Positions 39,901 to 48,651 of a stretch of DNA of 64,000 nucleotides are shown in pieces. The notes under the pieces were generated by a model, which saw only the letters and a list, made by a program, of their open reading frames with translations, ran no database searches and had not been told where the DNA came from. Position 1 is the first letter of the stretch. Every line of letters begins with the position of its first letter. The position numbers and the translations under genes are program-made. Origin of the DNA: Knoellia locipacati (GTDB taxonomy: Bacteria > Actinomycetota > Actinomycetes > Actinomycetales > Dermatophilaceae); the NCBI RefSeq assembly GCF_007992835.1, contig NZ_BKBA01000009.1:62001-126000 (forward strand). Reading direction: 5' to 3'.

Positions 39901-41358
39901 ATGCGCCGCGCCAAGATCGTCTGCACTCTGGGTCCGTCCACGTCCAGCCCCGAACAGCTCCGCGAGCTCGTCCGTTCGGGGATGGACGTGGCCCGTTTCA
40001 ACCTCTCCCACGGCGACCTCGCCGACCACGCCCGCGTCTATCTCGACGTGCGCCGGGCGAGCGACGAGACGGGCCACGCGGTCGGCATCCTCGCCGACCT
40101 CCAGGGCCCCAAGATCCGCACCGGACGGTTCAAGGACGGCTCGGTCATGCTCGAGGTCGGCGCCCGGTTCACGATCACCAACCGCGAGGTCGAGGGCACC
40201 AAGGACATCGTCGGCACGACCTATGCCGGCCTGCCGTCCGACGTGTCCGCCGGCGACACGATCCTCATCGACGACGGCAAGCTCAACCTGCTCGTCGTCG
40301 AGTCCGACGCGACCGACATCGTCTGCGAGGTCGTCGAGGGCGGCGTCCTCAGCAACAACAAGGGCATCAACGTGCCGGGCGCCGCGATGAGCGTGCCGGC
40401 CCTGTCCGAGAAGGACGAGGAGGACCTGCGCTGGGCCCTCGACCAGCGGGTCGACATGATCGCCCTGTCCTTCGTCCGCAGCGCCGCCGACATCGAGCCG
40501 GTCCACCGGATCATGGACGAGAAGGGCCTGCGCCTGCCCGTCATCGCCAAGATCGAGAAGCCGCAGGCCGTCGACAACCTCGACGAGATCGTCCGGGCCT
40601 TCGACGGCCTCATGGTGGCGCGCGGCGACCTCGGCGTCGAGATGCCGCTCGAGACCGTCCCGCTCGTCCAGAAGCGGGCCTGCGAGCTCGGCCGCCGCAA
40701 CGCCAAGCCGGTCATCGTCGCGACCCAGGTGCTCGAGTCGATGATCACCAACAGCCGCCCGACCCGCGCCGAGGCCTCCGACGCCGCCAACGCGGTGCTC
40801 GACGGCGCCGACGCGCTCATGCTCTCGGGGGAGACGAGCGTCGGTGCGCACCCGATGGAGGCCGTGAGCACCATGGCCAGGATCATCGAGAACACCGAGG
40901 AGCACGGTCTCGGCCGCATCCTCCCGCTCGACACCAAGCCCCGCACCAAGGGTGGCGCCGTGACGGCGGCCGCCGCCGAGATCGGCGAGCTCGTGGGCTG
41001 CAAGTTCCTCATCACCTTCACCGTCGGCGGCGACTCCGCCCGCCGCCTGGCACGCGTGCGGCCCCGGATCCCGATGCTCGCCTTCACGCCCTTCCAGGCC
41101 ACCCGCTCCAAGCTCGCGCTCACGTGGGGCGTCGAGACCTTCCTCACGGCGGAGCCGCGGCACACCGACGACTACGCCGTCCAGGTCGACGAGGAGCTGC
41201 TCGCGTGCGGTCGCGCCGTCGAGGGCGACCTCGTCGTCATCGTCGCCGGCTCGCCGCCCGGCATCCCCGGCTCCACCAACGCCCTGCGCGTGCACCGCAT
41301 CGGTGACGCCAAGAACAAGGCGGCCCCGGCATACGAAGGCTCGACGACGACCTCCTGA
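39901..41358 (+). CDS. pyk: Pyruvate kinase
   Basis: Last step of glycolysis: phosphoenolpyruvate + ADP to pyruvate + ATP. The 485-aa protein opens [16 protein letters not shown]. It has FNLSHGD, the catalytic-Lys region [13 protein letters not shown], and the family signature [22 protein letters not shown] split across the barrel. It also has [10 protein letters not shown] and the C-terminal regulatory domain with [16 protein letters not shown]. Gene order gltD-pyk followed by pdtaR is familiar from mycobacteria. The start lies 6 nt after a TAGGCT box. Confidence 0.98.
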   Translation: MRRAKIVCTLGPSTSSPEQLRELVRSGMDVARFNLSHGDLADHARVYLDVRRASDETGHAVGILADLQGPKIRTGRFKDGSVMLEVGARFTITNREVEGTKDIVGTTYAGLPSDVSAGDTILIDDGKLNLLVVESDATDIVCEVVEGGVLSNNKGINVPGAAMSVPALSEKDEEDLRWALDQRVDMIALSFVRSAADIEPVHRIMDEKGLRLPVIAKIEKPQAVDNLDEIVRAFDGLMVARGDLGVEMPLETVPLVQKRACELGRRNAKPVIVATQVLESMITNSRPTRAEASDAANAVLDGADALMLSGETSVGAHPMEAVSTMARIIENTEEHGLGRILPLDTKPRTKGGAVTAAAAEIGELVGCKFLITFTVGGDSARRLARVRPRIPMLAFTPFQATRSKLALTWGVETFLTAEPRHTDDYAVQVDEELLACGRAVEGDLVVIVAGSPPGIPGSTNALRVHRIGDAKNKAAPAYEGSTTTS

Positions 41359-41404
41359 GCGCTGCGCGGAGCCGACGTGGACACGACCACGCCGGCGCCG
41401 CCGG

Positions 41405-41410
41405 TAGGAT
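41405..41410 (+). promoter_or_regulatory. -10 box (TAGGAT) for tRNA-Leu
   Basis: TAGGAT lies 12 nt before the first base of the tRNA and is the nearest -10 match, consistent with a short 5' leader removed by RNase P. Confidence 0.45.
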
Positions 41411-41422
41411 GTGCCGACGCCC

Positions 41423-41505
41423 GCCGGGGTGGTGGAATGGCAGACACGGAGCACTCAAAATGCTTTGCCCGCAAGGGCGTGCGGGTTCAAGTCCCGCCCT
41501 CGGCA
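41423..41505 (+). tRNA. tRNA-Leu (anticodon CAA)
   Basis: An 83-nt class II tRNA. The acceptor stem GCCGGGG (41423-41429) pairs with CCTCGGC (41498-41504) with one G-U. The anticodon loop is CTCAAAA, giving anticodon CAA for the UUG codon. There is a long variable arm around GCCCGCAAGGGC and a T-arm GCGGGTTCAAGTCCCGC. The discriminator is A41505. CCA is not encoded. Confidence 0.96.
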
Positions 41506-41525
41506 CCCCTGACCGCCACGTCCCC

Positions 41526-41531
41526 TAGGCT
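41526..41531 (+). promoter_or_regulatory. Leaderless -10 box (TAGGCT) for pdtaR
   Basis: TAGGCT ends 6 nt before the GTG at 41538, only 20 nt after the tRNA, with no ribosome-binding site. Confidence 0.55.
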
Positions 41532-41537
41532 GCTCTC

Positions 41538-42143
41538 GTGACCGAGAAGACGACCGAGACCACCCCCACCGCCAAGCGCATCCTCGTCGCCGAGGACGAG
41601 GCGATCATCCGCCTCGACCTCTCCGAGATGCTGGGGGAGGCCGGCTACGACGTGGTCGGTCAGGCGAGCAACGGTGAGCAGGCCGTCGAGATGGCCACCG
41701 AGCTCCGCCCGGACCTCGTCATCATGGACGTCAAGATGCCCGTCCTCGACGGCATCTCCGCAGCCGAGCAGATCGGCAAGGAGCGGATCTGCCCCGTCGT
41801 CATGCTCACGGCGTTCAGCCAGACCGAGCTCGTCGAGCGCGCCCGCGACGCCGGTGTCATGGCCTACATCGTCAAGCCGTTCACGGCGACCGACGTCGTG
41901 CCCGCGATCGACATCGCGATGTCCCGCTGGGGCGAGCTCAAGACCCTCGAGAGCGAGGTCGCCGACCTCGGTGAGCGCCTCGAGACCCGCAAGGCCGTCG
42001 ACCGCGCCAAGGGCGTGCTCATGGCCAAGCTCAAGATCACCGAGTCCGAGGCCTTCCGCTGGATCCAGAAGACCGCGATGGACCGCCGCATGGGCATGAA
42101 AGAGGTCTCGGACGCCGTCGTCGCCGGGATGGAGAAGGCCTGA
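41538..42143 (+). CDS. pdtaR: ANTAR-domain response regulator (PdtaR-like)
   Basis: The 201-aa protein has an N-terminal receiver domain: acidic AEDEA, the phosphoacceptor Asp in LVIMDVKMP, then the Thr in MLTAF and YIVKPF. It ends in an ANTAR RNA-binding domain (LETRKAVDRAKGVLMAKL, then EAFRWIQKTAMDRRMGM). ANTAR proteins bind paired hairpins in mRNA and prevent termination. It matches the Rv1626/PdtaR family and lies near pyk as in mycobacteria. Its partner histidine kinase PdtaS is not in this window. Confidence 0.93.
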   Translation: MTEKTTETTPTAKRILVAEDEAIIRLDLSEMLGEAGYDVVGQASNGEQAVEMATELRPDLVIMDVKMPVLDGISAAEQIGKERICPVVMLTAFSQTELVERARDAGVMAYIVKPFTATDVVPAIDIAMSRWGELKTLESEVADLGERLETRKAVDRAKGVLMAKLKITESEAFRWIQKTAMDRRMGMKEVSDAVVAGMEKA

Positions 42144-42163
42144 CGCGCCTGCGGCGCTGACCA

Positions 42164-42187
42164 CGTATGCCGGCCGCCCGGCATACG
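42164..42187. terminator. Bidirectional hairpin made of two inverted CGGCATAC words
   Basis: The 10-nt arms 42164-42173 (CGTATGCCGG) and 42178-42187 (CCGGCATACG) are perfect reverse complements around a 4-nt CCGC loop. The hairpin lies between the convergent stops of pdtaR and the DUF554 gene. Each arm contains one copy of the overrepresented word. There is no T-tract on either side. Confidence 0.75.
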
Positions 42188-42195
42188 CAGGTCGC

Positions 42196-42984
42196 TCACC
42201 TCAGCGCGATGACGAGCTGGGTCAGCAGGGGAGCGACGACGAGCGCCGGCAGCATGTCGGCGACGGGCACGTCCTTGATGCGGAGCAGGCGCAGGCCGAT
42301 GCCGGCGAGCATGAGCCCGCCCGTCGCGGTGAGCGCGAGGATGTGCGGCTCGGGCAGCACCGAGCCCAGCAGCACGCCCACGACCGTGAGGGCGCCCTGG
42401 ACGACGGCGACCGACCCGGCCGAGAGCAGCACGCCGATGCCGAACGTCGAGGCGAAGGCGAGGGCGGCGAACCCGTCGAGCACGGACTTGAGGAGCAGCT
42501 GGTCGATCCCGCGCCCGAGGCCGTCGGAGAGCGACCCGAGGATCGTCAGCGGGCCGACGCAGAAGAGGAGCGAGGCGCTGAGCCAGCCCTCGATGAACTT
42601 CTCGCGGGCCGAGGTGCCGTGGGCCGGGTCGTCGGTGTCGGCGAGTGCGGGGGAGCGGCGGGCGAACCACCCCTCGATCGTCCCTGCGAGCGTCTCGAGC
42701 CGGTCGCCGATGCGCAGCAGCGACCCGAGGATCGAGCCGATGAGCAGCGACCCCAGGACGATGAGCACGGGGGCCCCGGAGCCGGTGGCGTCGGACAGGA
42801 CGTCGTCGGTGACGCTCACCGCGGACAGCCCGGCCATGAGGAGCGTCGTGAGCCCGAGGCAGTCGGTGACGACCGAGCGGGTCCGGTCGGGGAAGCGGTG
42901 ACCGACGGCCATCCCGGCGAGGGCGCCGATGACGACGGTGGCGACGTTGATGGCCGTGCCGAGGCCGGGGAAGGTGGGATCCAC
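42196..42984 (-). CDS. DUF554-family membrane protein, 262 aa
   Basis: About seven transmembrane helices. It opens GLGTAINVATVVIGALAGMAVGHRFP, has GSLLIGSILGSLLRI and a conserved C-terminal helix pair around GGLMLAGIGLRLL. These fit DUF554, a putative transporter family of unknown substrate. A polar loop (FARRSPALADTDDPAHG) is longer than usual in the middle. The GTG at 42984 stands 7 nt after TAGAGT on the minus strand (42992-42997), so it is probably leaderless. Function is unknown. Confidence 0.88.
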   Translation of the reverse strand: MDPTFPGLGTAINVATVVIGALAGMAVGHRFPDRTRSVVTDCLGLTTLLMAGLSAVSVTDDVLSDATGSGAPVLIVLGSLLIGSILGSLLRIGDRLETLAGTIEGWFARRSPALADTDDPAHGTSAREKFIEGWLSASLLFCVGPLTILGSLSDGLGRGIDQLLLKSVLDGFAALAFASTFGIGVLLSAGSVAVVQGALTVVGVLLGSVLPEPHILALTATGGLMLAGIGLRLLRIKDVPVADMLPALVVAPLLTQLVIALR

Positions 42985-43100
42985 GGCGGGAACTCTACGT
43001 TTCGGCGGAAGATCTTTCGTGATGGGCTATCGCGAGGCCAGATCGACCCGTAATGTCAACATGTCAACCACGCAGGGGGCTGTGAGGTCGAGGAGGCACC

Positions 43101-43664
43101 GTGGTGCGCAACCTGGTCGAGGTGTCCGCCGTGCCCAAGGACGACCTCGATGACCTCGTGGCTCTGTGGATGGCGGCCAAGGTCGACGCCGGTGTGCCCG
43201 TCGAGGTGGCGGCGCGCTTCGCGGGCGACGGCCGGTTCGCCACCGCGATGAGCCGACCCGACGTCTTCGCCCACGTGGCCCGGATCGACGGCCGCCCGGT
43301 CGGCTACGTCATGACCTCCGAGAACCCGTTCGGGCTGAGCCCCGAGCCCGAGATCGCCGTCGAGCAGCTCTACGTCGAGCCGTCCGCCCGCCGTCACGGC
43401 GTGGCGCGGTCGCTCCTGTGCGCGGTCGTGGGCCTCGCCGAGCGCTCCGGCTCCGACGTCATCGTGAGCAACGTCCCGACGCAGAGCCGCGAGGCGCACC
43501 GCTTCTTCGCCCGGCTCGGCTTCTCGTCGGTCATCGTCCGGCGCGTCGTCGGCACGAGCGCGCTGCGTCGCCGGCTCGCTCCCACGGGTGGGGTCGGCGC
43601 GGCCGTCGACCAGCTCATCCGGCGGCGCCGGTCGCTGCGCGCCGTCGCCTCCCGCGCCAGCTGA
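43101..43664 (+). CDS. GNAT-family N-acetyltransferase, 187 aa
   Basis: The acetyl-CoA-binding core is visible: VEQLYVEPSARRHGVARSLL holds the V-x-P-x(3)-x-G-V-A-like pyrophosphate loop, followed by RFFARLGFSS. The C-terminal ~35 residues are basic. The substrate cannot be inferred. The GTG follows CGAGGAGG; a TAATGT box lies at 43051-43056 in the AT-richer divergent region with DUF554. It converges with the thioesterase gene with only 2 bp between the stops. Confidence 0.8.
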   Translation: MVRNLVEVSAVPKDDLDDLVALWMAAKVDAGVPVEVAARFAGDGRFATAMSRPDVFAHVARIDGRPVGYVMTSENPFGLSPEPEIAVEQLYVEPSARRHGVARSLLCAVVGLAERSGSDVIVSNVPTQSREAHRFFARLGFSSVIVRRVVGTSALRRRLAPTGGVGAAVDQLIRRRRSLRAVASRAS

Positions 43665-43666
43665 GA

Positions 43667-44110
43667 TCAGTCGGTCGTGGCGCTGGGGGGTGCGTCGCGC
43701 AGGAGGCACGTGATCCGTGACGTGCAGACCTTGCGTCCGTCCTCGTCGGTGATGACGATCTCCCACGAGCACAGGGTGTTGCCGAGCGAGATGGGGGTCG
43801 CGACACCGGTGACCAGCCCGCTGCGCGCCGCGCGGTGGTGGGTCGCGTTGATGTCGGTGCCGACGGCGATCCGCTGCGGCCCGGCGTGCAGGGCCGAGCC
43901 GACCGAGCCCAGGGTCTCGGCCAGCACGACCGACGCCCCGCCGTGCAGGAGGCCGTAGGGCTGGGTGTTGCCCTCGACCGGCATCGTCCCCACGACCCGC
44001 TCGGCCGTGGCCTCGAGGATCTCGATCCCCATGCGCCGCATGAGGGTGTTCGGGGTGCGTGCCGTCGTCTGCCCGGTGACGGGCCGGTCGTCCTGTGCTG
44101 CGCTGCTCAT
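43667..44110 (-). CDS. PaaI-type hotdog thioesterase, 147 aa
   Basis: A hotdog-fold acyl-CoA thioesterase. LMRRMGIEILEATAERVVGTMPV leads to the motif LLHGGASVVLAETLGS (the HGGx8E active-site pattern), then TDINATHHRAARSG. This matches the PaaI/YdiI group. An in-frame ATG at 44155 exists, but the ATG at 44110 with AAGG upstream gives a better N-terminus and leaves room for the polA promoter. It is divergent from polA. The physiological acyl-CoA is unknown. Confidence 0.88.
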   Translation of the reverse strand: MSSAAQDDRPVTGQTTARTPNTLMRRMGIEILEATAERVVGTMPVEGNTQPYGLLHGGASVVLAETLGSVGSALHAGPQRIAVGTDINATHHRAARSGLVTGVATPISLGNTLCSWEIVITDEDGRKVCTSRITCLLRDAPPSATTD

Positions 44111-44144
44111 GGTGGTCGCCTTCTCTGCTGTCGGGGGCTGGCCA

Positions 44145-44150
44145 TAGGCT
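44145..44150 (+). promoter_or_regulatory. Leaderless -10 box (TAGGCT) for polA
   Basis: TAGGCT ends 7 nt before the polA GTG at 44158, which supports that GTG as start. Confidence 0.55.
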
Positions 44151-44157
44151 GCCATGC

Positions 44158-46836
44158 GTGAGTCGCCTCCTTCTCCTCGACGGTCATTCCCTTGCCTACC
44201 GCGCGTTCTTCGCGTTGCCGGTGGAGAACTTCTCGACGAGCACCGGTCAGCACACCAACGGCGTCTACGGCTTCACCTCGATGCTCATCAACGTGCTGCG
44301 CGACGAGGCGCCGACCCACGTCGCGGTGGCCTTCGACGTCTCGCGCCAGACCTTCCGCTCCGAGGAGTACTCCGACTACAAGGCGACCCGGTCGGCGACC
44401 CCGAGCGAGTTCCAGGGTCAGGTCGCGCTCGTGCGCGAGGTGCTCGACGCGCTGCGCATCAAGCACGTCCAGCTCGACGGGTTCGAGGCCGACGACGTCA
44501 TCGCGACCCTGACGACGATGGCCGAGGCCGAGGGCATGGAGGTCGTCATCTGCACCGGCGACCGTGACGCCTTTCAGCTCGTCACCGACAAGGTCTCGCT
44601 CATCTATCCCGTGCGCGGCGTCTCCGACGTCTGGCGGATGGACCCCAAGGCCGTCGAGGACAAGTACCTCGTGCCGCCCGAGCGCTACAGCGACCTCGCC
44701 GCCCTCGTGGGCGAGACGAGCGACAACCTGCCGGGCGTGCCCGGGGTCGGCCCCAAGACGGCTGCCAAGTGGCTCGGGCTCTACGGCGACCTGGCCGGAG
44801 TCGTCGCCCATGCCGACGAGATCAAGGGCAAGGCGGGCGAGTCGCTGCGCGAGCACCTCAGCGGCGTCCTGCGCAACCGCCGGCTCAACCAGCTCGTCCG
44901 CGACCTCACCCTCCCCGTGACGATCGCCGACCTCGAGCGCGCCACCTGGGACCGCGAGGAGGTCCACAAGGTCTTCGACGGCCTCGAGTTCCGCGTCCTG
45001 CGCGAGCGACTCTTCGAGACGTTCGACGCCGCACCCGACGAGGCCGAGGGCGGCTTCGACCTCGACGCCTCCGTCCTCACCTCGGGCGACGTCAAGGCCT
45101 GGCTCGACGAGCACGCCGTCGGCTCCGAGCCGACGGGTGTGCACGTCGTCGGGGCATGGGGCCGGGGGACCGGTGACGTCTCCGCGGTGGGCCTGGCCAC
45201 GGCCGGTGACGCCGCGGCATACATCGACGTCACCGAGCTCGACGAGGAGGGTGAGCGCGCGCTCGCCGACTGGCTCGGCGACGTGACGCGGCCCAAGATC
45301 CTGCACGACACCAAGGGCCAGATGCACGCGCTCGCGGCGCGCGGTATGCCGTTGGTTGGGGTGACGATGGACACCGCGCTCGCCGCCTACCTCGTCAAGC
45401 CCGACCAGCGCAGCTTCGACCTCGCCGACCTCGTCGTGCGCCACCTCGGTCGCGAGCTCAAGGCCGAGGAGCCGGCCGGTGGCCAGGGCATGCTCGACCT
45501 GTCGGTCGACGAGGGGGACGCCGTCGTCGGCCAGGACGCTATGGTGCGGGCCCGCGCGGTCCTCGACCTGTCCGTCCCCCTCGCCGAGCAGCTCGAGTCG
45601 ACCGGCGGCACCGAGCTGCTGCGCGACCTCGAGCTGCCGCTCGTCGACATCCTCGCGTCGATGGAGCGCACGGGCATCGCCGTCGACACCGACGCCTTGA
45701 GCTCGCTCGAGGCCGACTTCGCCGCCAAGGTGCGCGAGGCCCAGCTCGACGCCTACGACGCCATCGGTGGCGACCAGATCAACCTCGGGTCGCCCAAGCA
45801 GCTGCAGACGGTGCTCTTCGAGACGCTCGGGCTGCCCAAGACGCGCCGCACCAAGACCGGCTACACCACCGACGCCGACGCCCTGACCGACCTCTTCGCC
45901 AAGACCCAGCACCCCTTCCTCGAGGCGCTGCTGCGCCACCGCGACGCCACCCGGCTGCGGATCACCGTCGAGGGGCTCATCAAGTCGGTGGCCGAGGACC
46001 AGCGGATCCACACGACCTACATCCAGACGATCGCCGCGACCGGTCGCCTCAGCTCGACCGACCCCAACCTCCAGAACGTCCCGATCCGCACCGAGGAGGG
46101 GCGCCGCATCCGCGAGGTGTTCGTCGTCGGCGACGGCTACGAGTCGCTCATGAGCGCCGACTACAGCCAGATCGAGATGCGGATCATGGCGCACCTCTCC
46201 GGCGACGAGGGACTCATCGAGGCGTTCCGCACGGGGGAGGACCTCCACCGGTTCGTCGGCGCGCGGGTCTTCGGCGTCGAGCCGCAGGACGTCACCGCCG
46301 AGATGCGCAGCAAGGTCAAGGCGATGAGCTACGGCCTCGCCTACGGCCTGTCCGCGTTCGGCCTGTCCAAGCAGCTGACGATCTCGACCGGCGAGGCACA
46401 GGGCCTCATGGACGAGTACTTCGCACGGTTCGGCGGGGTGCGCGACTACCTCCGCGAGGTCGTGGCCGAGGCCCGCGCCACCGGCTACACCGCGACGATG
46501 CTCGGCCGACGCCGCTACCTGCCCGACCTCACGAGCGACAACCGGCAGCGGCGCGAGGGCGCCGAGCGCATGGCGCTCAACGCACCGATCCAGGGCTCGG
46601 CCGCCGACATCATCAAGCTCGCGATGATGGGGGTCGACAACGCCCTGCGCGAGTCCGGTGCGAAGTCGCGCATGCTGCTCCAGGTCCACGACGAGCTCGT
46701 GCTCGAGGTGGCCAAGGGCGAGCGCGACGACGTCGAGGCGCTCGTGCGCCACGAGATGGGCCGCGCGATCGAGATGGACGTCCCGCTCGACGTCAGCGTG
46801 GGGCTCGGCCACAGCTGGCACGACGCCGCGCACTGA
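44158..46836 (+). CDS. polA: DNA polymerase I
   Basis: Fills gaps and removes RNA primers. The 892-aa protein has an N-terminal 5' nuclease domain (LLLLDGHSLAYRAFFALP, then CTGDRDAFQLV). A middle 3'-5' exonuclease-like domain has lost the DxE metal motif, so proofreading is probably absent, as in mycobacterial Pol I. The C-terminal polymerase has motif A SADYSQIEMR (about residue 663), motif B RSKVKAMSYGLAYG, and motif C QVHDELV (about 843). The start GTG is chosen because it gives the conserved SRLLLLDGH and follows a leaderless -10 box. Confidence 0.97.
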   Translation: MSRLLLLDGHSLAYRAFFALPVENFSTSTGQHTNGVYGFTSMLINVLRDEAPTHVAVAFDVSRQTFRSEEYSDYKATRSATPSEFQGQVALVREVLDALRIKHVQLDGFEADDVIATLTTMAEAEGMEVVICTGDRDAFQLVTDKVSLIYPVRGVSDVWRMDPKAVEDKYLVPPERYSDLAALVGETSDNLPGVPGVGPKTAAKWLGLYGDLAGVVAHADEIKGKAGESLREHLSGVLRNRRLNQLVRDLTLPVTIADLERATWDREEVHKVFDGLEFRVLRERLFETFDAAPDEAEGGFDLDASVLTSGDVKAWLDEHAVGSEPTGVHVVGAWGRGTGDVSAVGLATAGDAAAYIDVTELDEEGERALADWLGDVTRPKILHDTKGQMHALAARGMPLVGVTMDTALAAYLVKPDQRSFDLADLVVRHLGRELKAEEPAGGQGMLDLSVDEGDAVVGQDAMVRARAVLDLSVPLAEQLESTGGTELLRDLELPLVDILASMERTGIAVDTDALSSLEADFAAKVREAQLDAYDAIGGDQINLGSPKQLQTVLFETLGLPKTRRTKTGYTTDADALTDLFAKTQHPFLEALLRHRDATRLRITVEGLIKSVAEDQRIHTTYIQTIAATGRLSSTDPNLQNVPIRTEEGRRIREVFVVGDGYESLMSADYSQIEMRIMAHLSGDEGLIEAFRTGEDLHRFVGARVFGVEPQDVTAEMRSKVKAMSYGLAYGLSAFGLSKQLTISTGEAQGLMDEYFARFGGVRDYLREVVAEARATGYTATMLGRRRYLPDLTSDNRQRREGAERMALNAPIQGSAADIIKLAMMGVDNALRESGAKSRMLLQVHDELVLEVAKGERDDVEALVRHEMGRAIEMDVPLDVSVGLGHSWHDAAH

Positions 46837-46959
46837 ACGAGCCGAGCGCGCGGTGCGACGCGCCTCGCTGAGCGCGCGGCGTCTCGCTGAGCCGGCCGCC
46901 GTCCACGACGGCACCCCGGCAACATCCTCGTTCGCCGGTACGGACGGCATACGCGGTCG

Positions 46960-46965
46960 TAGTCT
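46960..46965 (+). promoter_or_regulatory. Possible -10 box (TAGTCT) in the polA-membrane gene gap
   Basis: TAGTCT lies 8 nt after a CGGCATAC word (46945-46952) in the 188-bp gap and would give a ~53-nt leader for the gene at 47025, which has GGAG before its ATG. The rest of the gap (46837-46940) has only GC-rich CTGAGCG/GCGCGCGG repeats. Confidence 0.35.
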
Positions 46966-47024
46966 GCGGGCATCGGCACGGGCGACCGCAGAGCCGCCGA
47001 TGCCGTCCGACGGACGGAGCGACC

Positions 47025-47402
47025 ATGAAGGTCACGCGACTGGTCAACGCCTCGATCGGCCTGCTCACGCTGGTCGTCAGCCTCGTGGCGTCGATGTGGC
47101 GCTACGACCACGACCGCGCGTTCGGGCCCGGGCTGCTCCTCACCTCGGCGATCTTCGGGTTCGTCGCGATCACGCTCGTCACCACCTGGCGCCGCCACAC
47201 CGTGGTGCCCGGGACCTCCCCGATGAGTGCCGGGCTCGTGTGGCTCGTGCTGCTCATCCTCACGACGATCGCGATCTGGGACCTCGTCCCGTCCGCCCAG
47301 CGCCCCGCCTACGGCCTCCTGCTCGCGGTGGTCGTCGGCGTCGTCCTCGGCGCCGCGGCGAGCCCGAGCGTCGACCTCGGACCCGAGGACGACGGCTCCT
47401 GA
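47025..47402 (+). CDS. Small four-helix membrane protein, 125 aa, unknown
   Basis: The four predicted transmembrane helices are LVNASIGLLTLVVSLVASM, GLLLTSAIFGFVAITLV, LVWLVLLILTTIAIWDLV and LLLAVVVGVVLGAAA. The tail is acidic (DLGPEDDGS). I do not recognise the family. The gene converges with the flippase gene with one base between stops, so it may have no own terminator. Confidence 0.7.
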   Translation: MKVTRLVNASIGLLTLVVSLVASMWRYDHDRAFGPGLLLTSAIFGFVAITLVTTWRRHTVVPGTSPMSAGLVWLVLLILTTIAIWDLVPSAQRPAYGLLLAVVVGVVLGAAASPSVDLGPEDDGS

Positions 47403-47403
47403 C

Positions 47404-48651
47404 TCAGCTCGTCGTGCTCCGCGCCGTGGGTCGCGGCAGGCTCACGAGCGTGCCGACCACGGCCACGGCGAGCGAGGCTGCGAGGAACGTCGTCGCCACC
47501 TCACGGAGCGTGTCGTGCCGCCAGAGGACGACGACGACCGTGGCGACCCCGACGGCGGTCCACACGAGGTAGCCGACGGCGTGCCACCCGCGGGCGGCTC
47601 CCCAGAACACGAGCACCTGGGCGAGCGCCCACGCGCCCCCGAGCGCCGTGAACACCGGGACGAGGTCGGCGAGGTGCCCGTATGCCGGCCCGCCCACGAT
47701 CCGCACCAGCGGCGTCGACAGCACCGCCGAGAGGGCCACCCCGACGGCGACGATCGCGGCGGTCCCACCCAGCGCGAGCAGCAGGGGCCGGGCGCCCCGG
47801 GCCCGGGACATGCCCGGGTAGAGCACGGTGACGAGGAAGGCCGGTCCCCAGAAGGCGGCCTTCGCGAAGAGGCTGAGGACGGCATACGCGCCGGAGCTGT
47901 CACCGGACAGGACGTGACGGGCGACCGGGGTGTCGATCGTCGAGGCCACGAGGAGTGCGGAGGTGCCGGCCATCCCGGCGAGCACGCGACGGACCTGGGT
48001 GGGGACGTCGGCGTCGAGGCTGCGTCCGACGTGCTCGCGCACGAGCAGGACCGTGCCGAGCGCGACGACCCAGGCGGCGACGGCCGTGAGCGTCATGACG
48101 CCGGTGACGCCCCAGCCGAGCCACGCGGCGACGGCGCCGCCGGCGGTGCGTGCCGTCGACGCCAGCGCGTAGACCACGCCGAGGGCGACGAACCGCTCGC
48201 CGCCCTGGAGGGTGCCCTGGACGGCCGCGGTGACGCAGGTCGGGACCATCGCGGCCGCGACGAGGAGGACCGGTGCCGGACCGTCGAGGTGGAGCAGCGG
48301 CACGATCGCCGGGGTGAGCAGGCCGACGACGGCCGTGACGACGAGACCCACGACTGCGCCGGTGCGCAGGGCCGTCGCGTGGGCGTCGGGCCGGTGCAGG
48401 GCCACGCGCCACGCGCTGACGAGCTGGGTCGAGAGGGCGGCCACGCCGGCGATGATGACGAGGTTGAGCAGCGAGGCGACGGCGCCGAGCTCGTCCGCAC
48501 CGAGCTCGCGGTTGAGGACGAGGAACAGCGCGTAGCCGAAGACGTTGGCGACGAGGGTGCCCGCCCCGACCACCCCGGCGCCCACACCGCGCCGCGCCGG
48601 GGCGACCACGGTGGTGGGGGACTCCGCGGGCAGGGGCGCCGCCTGGCTCAC
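47404..48651 (-). CDS. Polysaccharide flippase/MATE-like membrane protein, 415 aa
   Basis: A polytopic protein with about 12 helices, beginning GAGVVGAGTLVANVFGYALFLVLNRELGADELG. This is the conserved first-helix pattern of Wzx/MVF-superfamily oligosaccharide flippases (helix, NxxG, RxLGxxxxG). Such proteins move lipid-linked glycans across the membrane. The ATG overlaps the stop of the methyltransferase gene upstream (ATGA). It sits at the edge of an envelope-glycan gene cluster, which supports the assignment. Confidence 0.8.
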   Translation of the reverse strand: MSQAAPLPAESPTTVVAPARRGVGAGVVGAGTLVANVFGYALFLVLNRELGADELGAVASLLNLVIIAGVAALSTQLVSAWRVALHRPDAHATALRTGAVVGLVVTAVVGLLTPAIVPLLHLDGPAPVLLVAAAMVPTCVTAAVQGTLQGGERFVALGVVYALASTARTAGGAVAAWLGWGVTGVMTLTAVAAWVVALGTVLLVREHVGRSLDADVPTQVRRVLAGMAGTSALLVASTIDTPVARHVLSGDSSGAYAVLSLFAKAAFWGPAFLVTVLYPGMSRARGARPLLLALGGTAAIVAVGVALSAVLSTPLVRIVGGPAYGHLADLVPVFTALGGAWALAQVLVFWGAARGWHAVGYLVWTAVGVATVVVVLWRHDTLREVATTFLAASLAVAVVGTLVSLPRPTARSTTS

